NCBI RefSeq assembly: GCF_900105995.1
Contig: NZ_LT629785.1
Span: 806,001 to 870,000, forward strand
Origin: Pseudomonas pohangensis
GTDB lineage: Bacteria > Pseudomonadota > Gammaproteobacteria > Pseudomonadales > Pseudomonadaceae
Direction of reading: 5' to 3'
Length of the DNA stretch: 64,000 nt
Shown piece by piece: positions 57,010 to 64,000 of the stretch (within the stretch, counting starts at the first letter, position 1; each line of letters opens with the position of its first letter). The notes under the pieces are model-generated. The model saw only the letters and a list, made by a program, of their open reading frames with translations, searched no databases and was not told where the DNA came from. The position numbers and the translations under genes are program-made.

Positions 57010-58447
57010 GCGGGAACTCCTGAGTGAGCCTGGGTAGTTGCTTGAAGGCCTGCAGCGCGCGCTCGCGGCTGGCGCGCAGGTCGACCATCGGTGCCGGGTA
57101 AGCGCGCTGCTCGAACAGGTCGTCAACGGCTTGCGGGTTGTGCAGTTCGCGGTCGCTCAGGTGTGCCAGTTCCGGCAGCCAGTGACGGATAAAGCGGCCT
57201 TCGGCATCGAAGCGCTGCGCCTGATTGAGCGGATTGAAGATGCGGAAGTAGGGCACCGCATCGGTGCCGGTGGAGGCGCTCCACTGCCAGCCGCCGTTGT
57301 TGGCGGCCAGATCGCCGTCGATCAGCTGACGCATGAAATAGCGCTCACCCTCACGCCAGTCGATCAGCAGGTTCTTGGTCAGGAACATCGCTACCACCAT
57401 GCGCAGGCGGTTGTGCATCCAGCCGGTGGCGTGCAGCTGACGCATCGCCGCATCCACCAGCGGAATGCCGGTACGGCCCTGCTGCCAGGCGAGCAACTCT
57501 TCCGGCGCATCCCGCCAGCCCAGCGCTTCGGTCTGCACCCGGAAGGCGCGGTGCCGCGAGACCCGTGGATAGCCCACCAGTACATGCTTGTAGAACTCGC
57601 GCCAGAGCAGTTCGTTGATCCAGCAGACAATCCCGGGGTTGCCGCTGTCGAACTCGCCACGATTGGCCTGCAGCGCCGCATGCAGGCACTGGCGTACGGA
57701 TATCACCCCGGCGGCCAGATAGGCCGAGAGTTGGCTGGTGCCGGGCACGGCAGGCAGATCGCGCTGGCGCTCATAGGCGTGCATCTGCTCATCGGCAAAA
57801 CACTGCAGGCGGCGTTGCGCCTCGGCTTCACCGGCTGGCCAGAGGCGGCGCAGGGCTTCATCCGGCGTGGCGAATCCGGCCACGCTGTCGGGTAGGCGGT
57901 CGCTGGCCAGCGCCAGTGGTGCCTGGGCCGACGGGTAGGGCAGGCAGGCTGGCAGCGACAGATGCAGGCGCTGCCGGCAGACCTTGCGGAACTGGCTGAA
58001 CACCTGGAAGTAGTTGCCGGACTGGGTCAGTAGCGTGCCGGGCTTGAACAGCAGCTGGTCGAAATGGCTGTGCCAGGCGATGCCCTGTTGTTCGAGCAAC
58101 TGTGCGCTGGCCTGATCACGGCGGGTTTCGTGGATGCCGTATTCCTGATTGCTGTGCACCGCGCTGATCTGCAGTTCTGTGCTCAATTGCAGCAATAGCT
58201 CCGGCACCTGCTGCCAGTTATCGCACTGGCGCAGCAGCAACGGCACATTCAGGGCGGCGAGACTGTGCTGCAGGCTGTGCAGGTTGCGCAGCCAGAAATC
58301 GACCTTGCACGGTGCGTCGTCGTGTTCCAGCCACTGTCCGGGCGTGATGATGTACAGCGCCACAGTCGGGCCGGCGGCCATGGCGGCAGCCAGCGCGGTG
58401 TTGTCGCTGCAGCGCAGATCGCTGCGTAGCCAGAGCAATTGGGTCAT
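57002..58447 (-). CDS. phrB: Deoxyribodipyrimidine photolyase (class I CPD)
   Basis: A 481-residue flavoprotein that repairs cyclobutane pyrimidine dimers using blue light. The N-terminal antenna-binding domain begins LLWLRSDLRCSDNTAL. The C-terminal FAD-binding helical domain holds IPLVDAAMRQLHATGWMHNRLRM and NNGGWQWSASTGTDA, typical of photolyases. It overlaps the MerR-type gene by 4 bp and the NTF2-like gene by 8 bp. The start ATG lacks a longer alternative. Confidence 0.95.
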   Translation of the reverse strand: MTQLLWLRSDLRCSDNTALAAAMAAGPTVALYIITPGQWLEHDDAPCKVDFWLRNLHSLQHSLAALNVPLLLRQCDNWQQVPELLLQLSTELQISAVHSNQEYGIHETRRDQASAQLLEQQGIAWHSHFDQLLFKPGTLLTQSGNYFQVFSQFRKVCRQRLHLSLPACLPYPSAQAPLALASDRLPDSVAGFATPDEALRRLWPAGEAEAQRRLQCFADEQMHAYERQRDLPAVPGTSQLSAYLAAGVISVRQCLHAALQANRGEFDSGNPGIVCWINELLWREFYKHVLVGYPRVSRHRAFRVQTEALGWRDAPEELLAWQQGRTGIPLVDAAMRQLHATGWMHNRLRMVVAMFLTKNLLIDWREGERYFMRQLIDGDLAANNGGWQWSASTGTDAVPYFRIFNPLNQAQRFDAEGRFIRHWLPELAHLSDRELHNPQAVDDLFEQRAYPAPMVDLRASRERALQAFKQLPRLTQEFPHV

Positions 58448-59385
58448 GACAGCTCTCCATGGCGCTGCATGCGCTGCAGCTCGTTCAAGGCATCGAGTGG
58501 TGTAACGGCCAGACTCAGGCCGGGGATATCGCCCAGTTCAGCGACATGCCGGCTGGCAGCCGTGCCGACCAGCAACAGCGGCACCCCGCTGCTGCTGGCC
58601 AGACGCGGCAAATGGCGCTGCAGGCAGTCGGCATCCAGCGTCTGGCTGGCATACAGCAGCAGGGCTGCCGGTTGCATGCTGTCCAGGGCCAGGCCCAGTT
58701 CCGCCAGCGGCACCGGCCACTGGAAAACATCGATCAGCAACTGGTTACCGGAAGCCAGCCAGGCGGTCAGCCACATTCCGGGATCCAGCGGGTTGTCGCC
58801 GAGATTGACCAGCAAAAGGCGGCGGCCATGGGGCTGGCGGTTGCTGTGATAGACCCGTGCACTGAGCTTGCTGTGTAGCCAGGAGTGCAGGAACACGCGC
58901 TCGAGCTGGCCGCCGAACTGGCCTTGCCAGCGTTGTTCGAGACTTTCCAGCAGCGGCAGCAGCAGGCGTTCGAGCAGGGTGACCGGCGGATACAGCGCCA
59001 GCATGCGGTTGAAGGCTTCGTCGAGCTGCGGCTGGTTGAGCTGCAGCAGGGCCTGCTGCAGTTGCTGGCGCTGTTGGTGCCAGACGCCGTCTTCGCTGAC
59101 CTCTGGCGTGTCGCGATTTTCCAGCAGCAGGCCGACCTGGCCCACGGCCACACCGCGATTCAGCCAGGTAAGGATATGTTGGATCCGCGCCACATGGCTC
59201 TGGTCATACAGGCGATGGCCCTTGGGTGTGCGCTGCGGCTTGAGCAGCCCGTAGCGGCGCTCCCAGGCGCGCAGGGTCACGGCATTAACGCCGGTCTGGC
59301 GCGCCACGTCACGAATCGGCAGCCAGCCATCCTGCAGGGCCTGCAGGTAGTCACTGGCGGGTTCGGTGGAGGGCAATTCATTCAT
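58444..59385 (-). CDS. MerR-family regulator, class II LitR-like (cobalamin ligands missing)
   Basis: A 313-residue regulator. Residues 22-90 form the MerR winged helix (IRDVARQTGVNAVTLRAWERRYG). The rest is laid out like the CarH/LitR photoreceptor: a four-helix bundle (about 105-180) and a Rossmann-like domain (about 188-300). Of CarH's ligand set, W153 is kept, but the Glu-His pair is R163-V164 and the lower-ligand His is L200 in GDNPLDPG. B12 binding is therefore unlikely. This matches class II LitR proteins such as P. putida PplR, which need separate LOV photoreceptors. No LOV gene is in the window. It probably represses its own operon. Confidence 0.88.
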   Translation of the reverse strand: MNELPSTEPASDYLQALQDGWLPIRDVARQTGVNAVTLRAWERRYGLLKPQRTPKGHRLYDQSHVARIQHILTWLNRGVAVGQVGLLLENRDTPEVSEDGVWHQQRQQLQQALLQLNQPQLDEAFNRMLALYPPVTLLERLLLPLLESLEQRWQGQFGGQLERVFLHSWLHSKLSARVYHSNRQPHGRRLLLVNLGDNPLDPGMWLTAWLASGNQLLIDVFQWPVPLAELGLALDSMQPAALLLYASQTLDADCLQRHLPRLASSSGVPLLLVGTAASRHVAELGDIPGLSLAVTPLDALNELQRMQRHGELS

Positions 59386-59387
59386 GG

Positions 59388-60350
59388 TCAGAGCGCATTG
59401 CGCAGGCTGAGATCTTCGGGGTGCGGCTGCATGTAGGCCTGCAGGGCAATGTAGGGCTGCGGATTGCGGCGGAAGTGGTGCTTGAGCAGGGTCAGCGGCA
59501 CCACCAGCGGCACGATGCCTTCGCGGTACTGGTGGATGATCTGCTGCATCTCGCTGCGCTCGTCACGGCTCAGCGCCGGGCGCAGATAGCCGGAAATGTG
59601 CTTGAGCACGTTGCTGTGGGTACGCCGCGTGGCGGTCTTCTTCAGCGCTGCCATCAGCAGGCTGAAATACTGCGGGCCAATGACGTTGGCATCCTGCTTG
59701 CCCATGCTGCCGAGCATGCGCCCCAGTTCGCGGTACTGCTGGGGATGGTTGGCCATCAGCTGGTACTTGTAGCTGGAATGGAAGGCAATGATCGCGTGAC
59801 GGGTCAGCCCGGCCTGCAACAGGCCCTGCCAGCGCGCATAGGCATACACGCGGGTGATGAAGTTCTCACGGAGTACCGGGTCGTTGAGGCGGCCGTCTTC
59901 CTCCACCGGCAGGTCGGGGCGGGCACTGCAGAAGGCGTTGGCGTAGATGCCGCGACCGCTTTTGTCAGCCGGTTTGCCATTGTCCTGATAGACCTTGACC
60001 CGCTCGACGCCACAGGAGGGCGACTGCTGCATGAAGATGTAGCCGCAAAGATCCTGCTGGCTGGCGGCCATCTCGCGGCCATAGGCGGCCAGCGGTTCGG
60101 TGACATCCAGCTGCCGGTTGACCGTGCCCACGGCGCGCGGCGCTGCTATCTCGCCGACCAGACGGATCGGCTCACGCGGCGTGCCCAGGCCGATGGCCAC
60201 TTCCGGGCACAGCGGCACGTAGTCGAAATGCCGGGCCAGCGCGTCCTTGCACAGGCTGGAGGCCTTGTGACCACCGTTGTAGCGCACCTCATGCCCGAGC
60301 AGGCAGGCGCTGATGGCGATCTTCGGACGGGCAACAGGTTGGTCGGTCAT
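59388..60350 (-). CDS. DUF523-DUF1722 (YbgA-type) protein
   Basis: A 320-residue protein. The N-terminal DUF523 domain (about 10-150) has SACLLGHEVRYNGGHK and QQSPSCGVERVKVY with conserved cysteines. The C-terminal DUF1722 part (about 190-310) has FHSSYKYQLMANHPQQYRELG. It often accompanies photolyase genes; a role in light-dependent repair or cofactor metabolism is unproven. ATG 60350 follows GAGG. It is the first gene of the operon, directly behind the two PplR-type operators. Confidence 0.86.
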   Translation of the reverse strand: MTDQPVARPKIAISACLLGHEVRYNGGHKASSLCKDALARHFDYVPLCPEVAIGLGTPREPIRLVGEIAAPRAVGTVNRQLDVTEPLAAYGREMAASQQDLCGYIFMQQSPSCGVERVKVYQDNGKPADKSGRGIYANAFCSARPDLPVEEDGRLNDPVLRENFITRVYAYARWQGLLQAGLTRHAIIAFHSSYKYQLMANHPQQYRELGRMLGSMGKQDANVIGPQYFSLLMAALKKTATRRTHSNVLKHISGYLRPALSRDERSEMQQIIHQYREGIVPLVVPLTLLKHHFRRNPQPYIALQAYMQPHPEDLSLRNAL

Positions 60351-60367
60351 GGCATACACCTCAAAAC

Positions 60368-60391
60368 TGTACAGATAGTTATATTTGTACA
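60368..60391 (-). promoter_or_regulatory. PplR/class II LitR operator, site 1
   Basis: TGTACA, 12 bases, TGTACA. This equals the published PplR consensus (T-G/A-TACA-N12-TGTA-C/T-A), as I recall it. It lies 18 bp before the first gene's ATG, downstream of the predicted transcription start, as expected for a roadblock repressor site. Confidence 0.75.
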
Positions 60392-60401
60392 AGTGGTGTG
60401 T

Positions 60402-60429
60402 ATGTTATGCGATTTCTTGTACATGTCAA
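60402..60429 (-). promoter_or_regulatory. Promoter of the photolyase operon
   Basis: On the minus strand a perfect -35 TTGACA (60424-60429) is followed after 16 bases by TAACAT (60402-60407). The -35 lies within the 12-base spacer of operator site 2. Predicted transcription start is near 60396, just before site 1. Confidence 0.6.
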
Positions 60430-60441
60430 ATTACTTGTACA
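60418..60441 (-). promoter_or_regulatory. PplR/class II LitR operator, site 2
   Basis: A second exact TGTACA, 12 bases, TGTACA, starting 50 bp from the start of site 1. It covers the -35 element, so binding should block RNA polymerase. Confidence 0.78.
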
Positions 60442-60469
60442 AGAAAGGTTAAGTATTGCGCCGAAATGT

Positions 60470-60532
60470 GGGGTGGGCTTCAGCCCACCACGGCAATTGC
60501 GTCGGCACACGGTGGGCTGAAGCCCACCCTAC
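60470..60532. repeat. REPIN (family D) upstream of the photolyase operon
   Basis: GGGTGGGCTTCAGCCCACC and GGTGGGCTGAAGCCCACCCTAC in inverted arrangement, about 30 bp beyond operator site 2. Confidence 0.9.
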
Positions 60533-60575
60533 GCAGACTGTCTGCGGCGCGGGTGTCGGGTGAGATGGGCGTTGT

Positions 60576-60656
60576 AGTGGGGGCGGCGACTCGCCGCGAA
60601 AGCGCGTGTCTGGCGGGTAACAGGCAAAGGCTCGCGCCGGGGCCGTCGCTCGCGCA
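60576..60656. repeat. Diverged REPIN (family C)
   Basis: GTGGGGGCGGCGACTCGCCGCGAAAG is followed about 35 bases on by a degenerate inverted partner (ctcgcgccggggccgtcgctcgcgc). Confidence 0.6.
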
Positions 60657-60687
60657 GTCGAGTTGGCGACTTGGTGTTCGTTACCCA

Positions 60688-60724
60688 CAAAAAAGCCGCT
60701 GACGCTTGGGGCGGCAGCGGCTCG
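60688..60724 (-). terminator. Intrinsic terminator of the proX-W-V group
   Basis: On the minus strand AGCCGCTGCC / GTCAGCGGCT is followed by TTTTTTG, about 15 bp past the ProV-type gene. Confidence 0.85.
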
Positions 60725-60738
60725 GTTTGCCGGTCAGC

Positions 60739-61827
60739 TCAGGACTGTTCAGTCGTGTCCGGCGGCACCATGGCGGCAATGATGTCGCACATGCTGATGG
60801 TGCCCAGGTGCTTGCCCTTGCTGTTGGCCACGTTGGCGGCTTCCAGCCCTTCGCAGCTGAGCAGGCGTGCGGCCTCTTCGATGACCAGGCCGGCATCCAG
60901 CACCGGGCCCTGGATCGGTGCACCTTCGTTGAGCAGGGTGCGACAGCGGATGACCCGTCCGCGATTGACATCGCGCACGAAGCTTTCAATGTAGTCATCC
61001 GCCGGCTTGAGCACGATCTGCTGCCCGGTGCCCTGCTGTACCACCTCGCCGTCACGCAGGATGGCGATGCGATCACCCAGACGCAGCGCCTCGTCGAGGT
61101 CATGGGTGATGAACACGATGGTCTTGCCGATTTCCTGCTGCAGGTCGAGCAGTACGCTCTGCATATCGCTGCGGATCAGCGGATCGAGGGCCGAGAAGGC
61201 TTCATCCATCAGCAGGATCGGTGCGTCATTGCTCAGCGCGCGGGCCAGGCCGACGCGTTGCTGCATGCCACCGGAAAGCTGGTTCGGATAGTTGTCCTCG
61301 TAGCCCTTGAGGCCGACCCGTTCGATCCATTGCATCGAGCGTTCACGGCGTTTTTTCTGCGCGATGCCCTGCACCTGCAAGCCGTATTCGGCGTTTTCCA
61401 GCACGGTGAAGTGCGGAAACAGGGCGAACTTCTGGAACACCATGGCGGTCTGCTCGCGGCGGAAGCGCAGCAGTTCCTGATTGCTCATGCGCACCACGTC
61501 CTGTTGCTGGCCGGCTACATCGACCAGCACCTCACCGGCCGTAGGGTCGATCAGGCGGTTGATGTGGCGGATCAGCGTGCTCTTGCCCGAGCCGGACAGG
61601 CCCATCACCACCTGGATGCCGCCCGCCGGCATGTCTATATTGATATCGCGCAGACCCAGCACGTGACCGTGGACGTCACGCAGCTCCTCTTTGCTCATGC
61701 CGCCCTGTACCGCTTCAAGCAGCTTTTCCGGTGTCGGGCCGAAAATCTTGTACAGGTTGCGGATCGAGATGCCGGTACTGGCCGGGTTCGTTGCTGCTGT
61801 ATTGCTGTTCACTGTGGGATCAGCCAT
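60739..61827 (-). CDS. proV: Quaternary-amine ABC transporter ATP-binding protein (ProV/OpuAA type)
   Basis: A 362-residue ATPase for glycine betaine/choline/proline uptake. The family N-terminal extension (KIFGPTPEKLLEAVQGGMSK) precedes Walker A GLSGSGKST (about 75), the QLSGGMQQRVGLARAL signature and the Walker B LLMDEAFSALDP. The C-terminal ~80 residues form a CBS-type regulatory region. The ATG at 61827 overlaps the permease stop by 8 bp. Confidence 0.93.
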   Translation of the reverse strand: MADPTVNSNTAATNPASTGISIRNLYKIFGPTPEKLLEAVQGGMSKEELRDVHGHVLGLRDINIDMPAGGIQVVMGLSGSGKSTLIRHINRLIDPTAGEVLVDVAGQQQDVVRMSNQELLRFRREQTAMVFQKFALFPHFTVLENAEYGLQVQGIAQKKRRERSMQWIERVGLKGYEDNYPNQLSGGMQQRVGLARALSNDAPILLMDEAFSALDPLIRSDMQSVLLDLQQEIGKTIVFITHDLDEALRLGDRIAILRDGEVVQQGTGQQIVLKPADDYIESFVRDVNRGRVIRCRTLLNEGAPIQGPVLDAGLVIEEAARLLSCEGLEAANVANSKGKHLGTISMCDIIAAMVPPDTTEQS

Positions 61828-62707
61828 GAACCACCTCCAGATGCCGTTGCAGGCGCTTGCCGTAGGCCTGCGAGGCACGGTCGAAAATGATCGCGATGCC
61901 GACAATGGCCAGGCCATTGAGCATGCCCATGGTGAAATACTGGTTGGAAATCGCCTTGAGCACCGGCTGGCCGAGACCCTGTACGCCGATCATGGCAGCG
62001 ATCACCACCATCGCCAGCGACAACATGATGGTCTGGTTGACGCCGGCCATGATGGTCGGCAGCGCCAGCGGCAGCTGCACCTGATGCATCTTCTGCCAGC
62101 CCGAGGCGCCAAAGGCGTCGGCGGCTTCCAGCAGGTCCTTGTCGACCAGACGGATGCCCAGGTTGGTGAAGCGGATTACCGGCGGGATGGCGTAGATCAC
62201 TACGGCAATCAGGCCGGGCACGCGGCCGATGCCGAGCAGCATCACCACCGGAATCAGATAGACGAAACTGGGCATGGTCTGCATCACGTCGAGGGCCGGA
62301 TTGACCAGCCGGTTCAGGCGCTCCCAGCGACTCATGGCAATGCCGATCGGTAGTCCGAGCACCAGGGCCACCACGGTGCAGACGAAGATCATCGAAATGG
62401 TCTTCATAGTGTTGTCCCACATGCCGAAATAGCCGATCAGCAGCAGGGTAATCAGGGTGCCGAGCACGATCTTCCACGAGCGCGAGGCGAACCAGGCAAC
62501 GATCAGGATACCGCCCAGCACCAGTGGCCAGGGCGAGCGGGTCAGCAGGTGTTCGGAAAACAGCAGGAAGTCGCGCAAGGGGTCGAACATGCGCTCGATT
62601 GTTTCGCCGTATTCGCGGGTAAAGTTGCGAAAGCCGCCGTCTACGGCGCGGCGCATGGCGCTGAGTTGTTCAACGCCCATGGCGGGAAAATCATCTAGCC
62701 AAGACAT
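61820..62707 (-). CDS. proW: Quaternary-amine ABC transporter permease (ProW/OpuAB type)
   Basis: A 295-residue inner-membrane protein with about six helices; the transport signature covers GIGRVPGLIAVVIYAIPPVIR and the EAA-like loop EAADAFGASGWQKMHQVQLPLALP (about 195-218). It overlaps the ATPase gene and follows the binding-protein gene after 206 bp holding a REPIN. Confidence 0.93.
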   Translation of the reverse strand: MSWLDDFPAMGVEQLSAMRRAVDGGFRNFTREYGETIERMFDPLRDFLLFSEHLLTRSPWPLVLGGILIVAWFASRSWKIVLGTLITLLLIGYFGMWDNTMKTISMIFVCTVVALVLGLPIGIAMSRWERLNRLVNPALDVMQTMPSFVYLIPVVMLLGIGRVPGLIAVVIYAIPPVIRFTNLGIRLVDKDLLEAADAFGASGWQKMHQVQLPLALPTIMAGVNQTIMLSLAMVVIAAMIGVQGLGQPVLKAISNQYFTMGMLNGLAIVGIAIIFDRASQAYGKRLQRHLEVVHG

Positions 62708-62783
62708 AAGAAAACCTGGGTTGAGGAAGTAACTAAAGGTGATGTGCCGGTGACGTGTCAGGCAAGACCTGTGGTGGGCGGAT

Positions 62784-62846
62784 GGGGTGGGCTTTAGCCC
62801 ACCGTTGTGGCTCGCGTAGGTATCGGTGGGCTGAAGCCCACCCTAC
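62784..62846. repeat. REPIN (family D) between proX and proW
   Basis: GGGGTGGGCTTTAGCCCACC and GGTGGGCTGAAGCCCACCCTAC, inverted, in the gap between binding-protein and permease genes. Confidence 0.9.
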
Positions 62847-62913
62847 GATCGCCCTGCACCCGGGTGTTTAGCCGACAGGAGACCGGCACATAGCCAGGAT
62901 CAACTGCAGAAGA

Positions 62914-63981
62914 TCAAAGTGCAGCCTTGACCTTTTCGGCGACTTCCGGAGCTACCCAGGGCGTCCAGATTTCCGGCTGGGACTTGAGGAAGTGGCGTGC
63001 AGCATCAGTGCCGGTAGCTTGGTTGTCGCTCATCCATGCCAGCTGCTGGTTAACCGTGGCGTTGCTCCAGGCACGCTTGTTCAGGTAGTCCACTGCAGGG
63101 CCGCCGGCTTTTGCAAAACGGTCGGTAACCACGGTGAACACTTCGGCACGCGGCCAGTCACTCTTCTGCGGGTCGGCACAGTCAGCCTTGGTGTTGCAGG
63201 GCCAGACTTCCTTGTTATAAGGCACGCCGGCATCCAGCTTGACCATGTCGTACTTGCCGAGGATCGACGTCGGTGCCCAGTAATAGCCCAGCCAGCCTTC
63301 GTTGCGCTCGTAGGCCTTGGCGATCGAGCCATCCAGGCCGGCAGCCGAACCGGTATCGAGCAGGATGAAGTCCTTATCGGCAGCGCCATAAGCCTTGAAC
63401 GCATTGCCGGTGGTCAGCTGGCAGTTCCAGCCGGACGGACAGTTATGCACGACGCCCTTGCCTTCCTGCTCGGCCGAGGGGAACAGCTCCGGGTGCTTGA
63501 GCGCATCATCGATGGTCTTGATCGACGGGTTGGCTTCAGCCACGTACTTGGGTATCCACCACCCTTCAACACCACCATCGCTGAGGGCTTCGGCGGCGTA
63601 ATGCAGGCGGCCATCTTTCACTGCCTTTTCCAGCGGCTCGCGGACGGCATTGATCCAGGCTTCGGGTGCTACATCCGGCTTGCCCTTTTCCATCATGGCA
63701 GTCAGGGTCGGCATGGTGTCACCCGGTACCAGTTCGACTTCACAGCCGTAACCATTGGCAAGGATGAATTTGTCGACATTGGCCAGCAGTTCGGCGGACT
63801 GCCAGTTCATATTGGCCACCGTGACCTTGCCGCAGGCTTTATCAGCAGGGGCCGTTGCGGCAGTCGTTGTTGCGGCAGGCGCTGTTGCGCTGGCTGCCGG
63901 GGCTTCTTCTTGCTTGCCGCAGGCGCTGAGCGCGAGGGCGGAAGCGAGCAGGGCTAGAGACAGTTTTGTCGTCTGGTTCAT
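62914..63981 (-). CDS. proX: Quaternary-amine ABC transporter binding lipoprotein (ProX/OpuAC type)
   Basis: A 355-residue substrate-binding lipoprotein. The lipobox LSAC (Cys21) is followed by an Ala/Thr/Pro-rich linker (about 26-48) and the OpuAC fold, with the aromatic cage residues expected for a trimethylammonium ligand in GGVEGWWIPKY and EGWLGYYWAP. Several cysteines (for example CPSGWNC, CNTKADC) suggest disulfides. Whether the ligand is glycine betaine, choline or carnitine is open. The ATG follows GGAGAA. It heads the proX-W-V group. Confidence 0.9.
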   Translation of the reverse strand: MNQTTKLSLALLASALALSACGKQEEAPAASATAPAATTTAATAPADKACGKVTVANMNWQSAELLANVDKFILANGYGCEVELVPGDTMPTLTAMMEKGKPDVAPEAWINAVREPLEKAVKDGRLHYAAEALSDGGVEGWWIPKYVAEANPSIKTIDDALKHPELFPSAEQEGKGVVHNCPSGWNCQLTTGNAFKAYGAADKDFILLDTGSAAGLDGSIAKAYERNEGWLGYYWAPTSILGKYDMVKLDAGVPYNKEVWPCNTKADCADPQKSDWPRAEVFTVVTDRFAKAGGPAVDYLNKRAWSNATVNQQLAWMSDNQATGTDAARHFLKSQPEIWTPWVAPEVAEKVKAAL

Positions 63982-64000
63982 AGGGTCTTCTCCGGGTTCG

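Larger units (their letters stand above)
60351..60738. other. Promoter region of the photolyase operon and repeat cluster
   Basis: From left to right it holds the two TGTACA-N12-TGTACA sites with the promoter between, a family-D REPIN, a family-C REPIN and the terminator of the ProV gene. No protein-coding gene is evident. Confidence 0.7.

Noticed and set aside
61739..61765. Additional TGTACA hexamers (for example in the proV coding region)
   Set aside because: They are single hexamers without a partner at 12-base spacing and lie inside genes.

Overview
The window is a chromosomal segment of a gammaproteobacterium, very probably Pseudomonas in the broad sense. The grounds are the high GC content, a NrdA with two N-terminal ATP cones, the very large NAD-dependent glutamate dehydrogenase next to a MoxR/Bat block, the pyrD - rmf - rlmL - dacB neighbourhood, and several Pseudomonas-type REP/REPIN families. 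No rRNA, tRNA, CRISPR array, integrase or prophage was seen. Most of the window is core genome, with a small mobile/repeat patch at 0.3-3.3 kb and a compact accessory operon at 51.7-60.4 kb.

Layout. 0-3.3 kb: end of a glycine-zipper gene, three unassigned membrane proteins, and a REP-associated tyrosine transposase (RAYT) beside three tandem ~147-bp REP-rich repeats. 3.4-8.4 kb: nrdA-nrdB, with a REPIN between the two genes and a 610-bp regulatory leader carrying an NrdR-box palindrome and a DnaA box. 8.4-10.1 kb: AraC-type regulator overlapping a phosphopantetheinyl transferase. 10.4-17.4 kb: moxR - DUF58 - DUF4381 - batA - batB/C - batD. 17.9-30.9 kb: gdhB, a conserved unknown gene, pyrD, rmf, rlmL, a 674-bp non-coding inverted-repeat element, dacB and yggL. 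31-35.2 kb: a GST-like oxidoreductase, a HAD protein, a gamma-glutamyltransferase lipoprotein and a DUF411 copper protein. 35.3-38.0 kb: copA-copB, preceded by a CueR-like operator. 38-42 kb: dGTPase, a periplasmic binding protein and an ammonium transporter. 42.2-48.8 kb: Mrp/Mnh cation/proton antiporter operon and an EamA transporter. 48.9-51.6 kb: polyamine-binding protein and a DUF1254 lipoprotein. 51.7-60.4 kb: photolyase operon. 60.7-64 kb: quaternary-amine ABC transporter (proX-W-V type).

The most interesting system is the photolyase operon: DUF523/DUF1722 protein, MerR/LitR-like regulator, photolyase, NTF2-like protein, SDR, FAD oxidoreductase, DUF1365, Cfa-like methyltransferase and, after a REPIN, DUF2878. 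Upstream lie two exact TGTACA-N12-TGTACA repeats that bracket a TTGACA promoter. As I recall it, this is the binding consensus reported for the PplR (class II LitR) light regulators of P. putida. The encoded MerR protein lacks the cobalamin-ligand residues of CarH/LitR, as expected for that class. The Cfa-like enzyme has lost two of the bicarbonate-site residues of true cyclopropane synthases. I infer a light-inducible DNA-repair plus membrane-lipid-modification operon, possibly making methylated or furan fatty acids rather than cyclopropane fatty acids.
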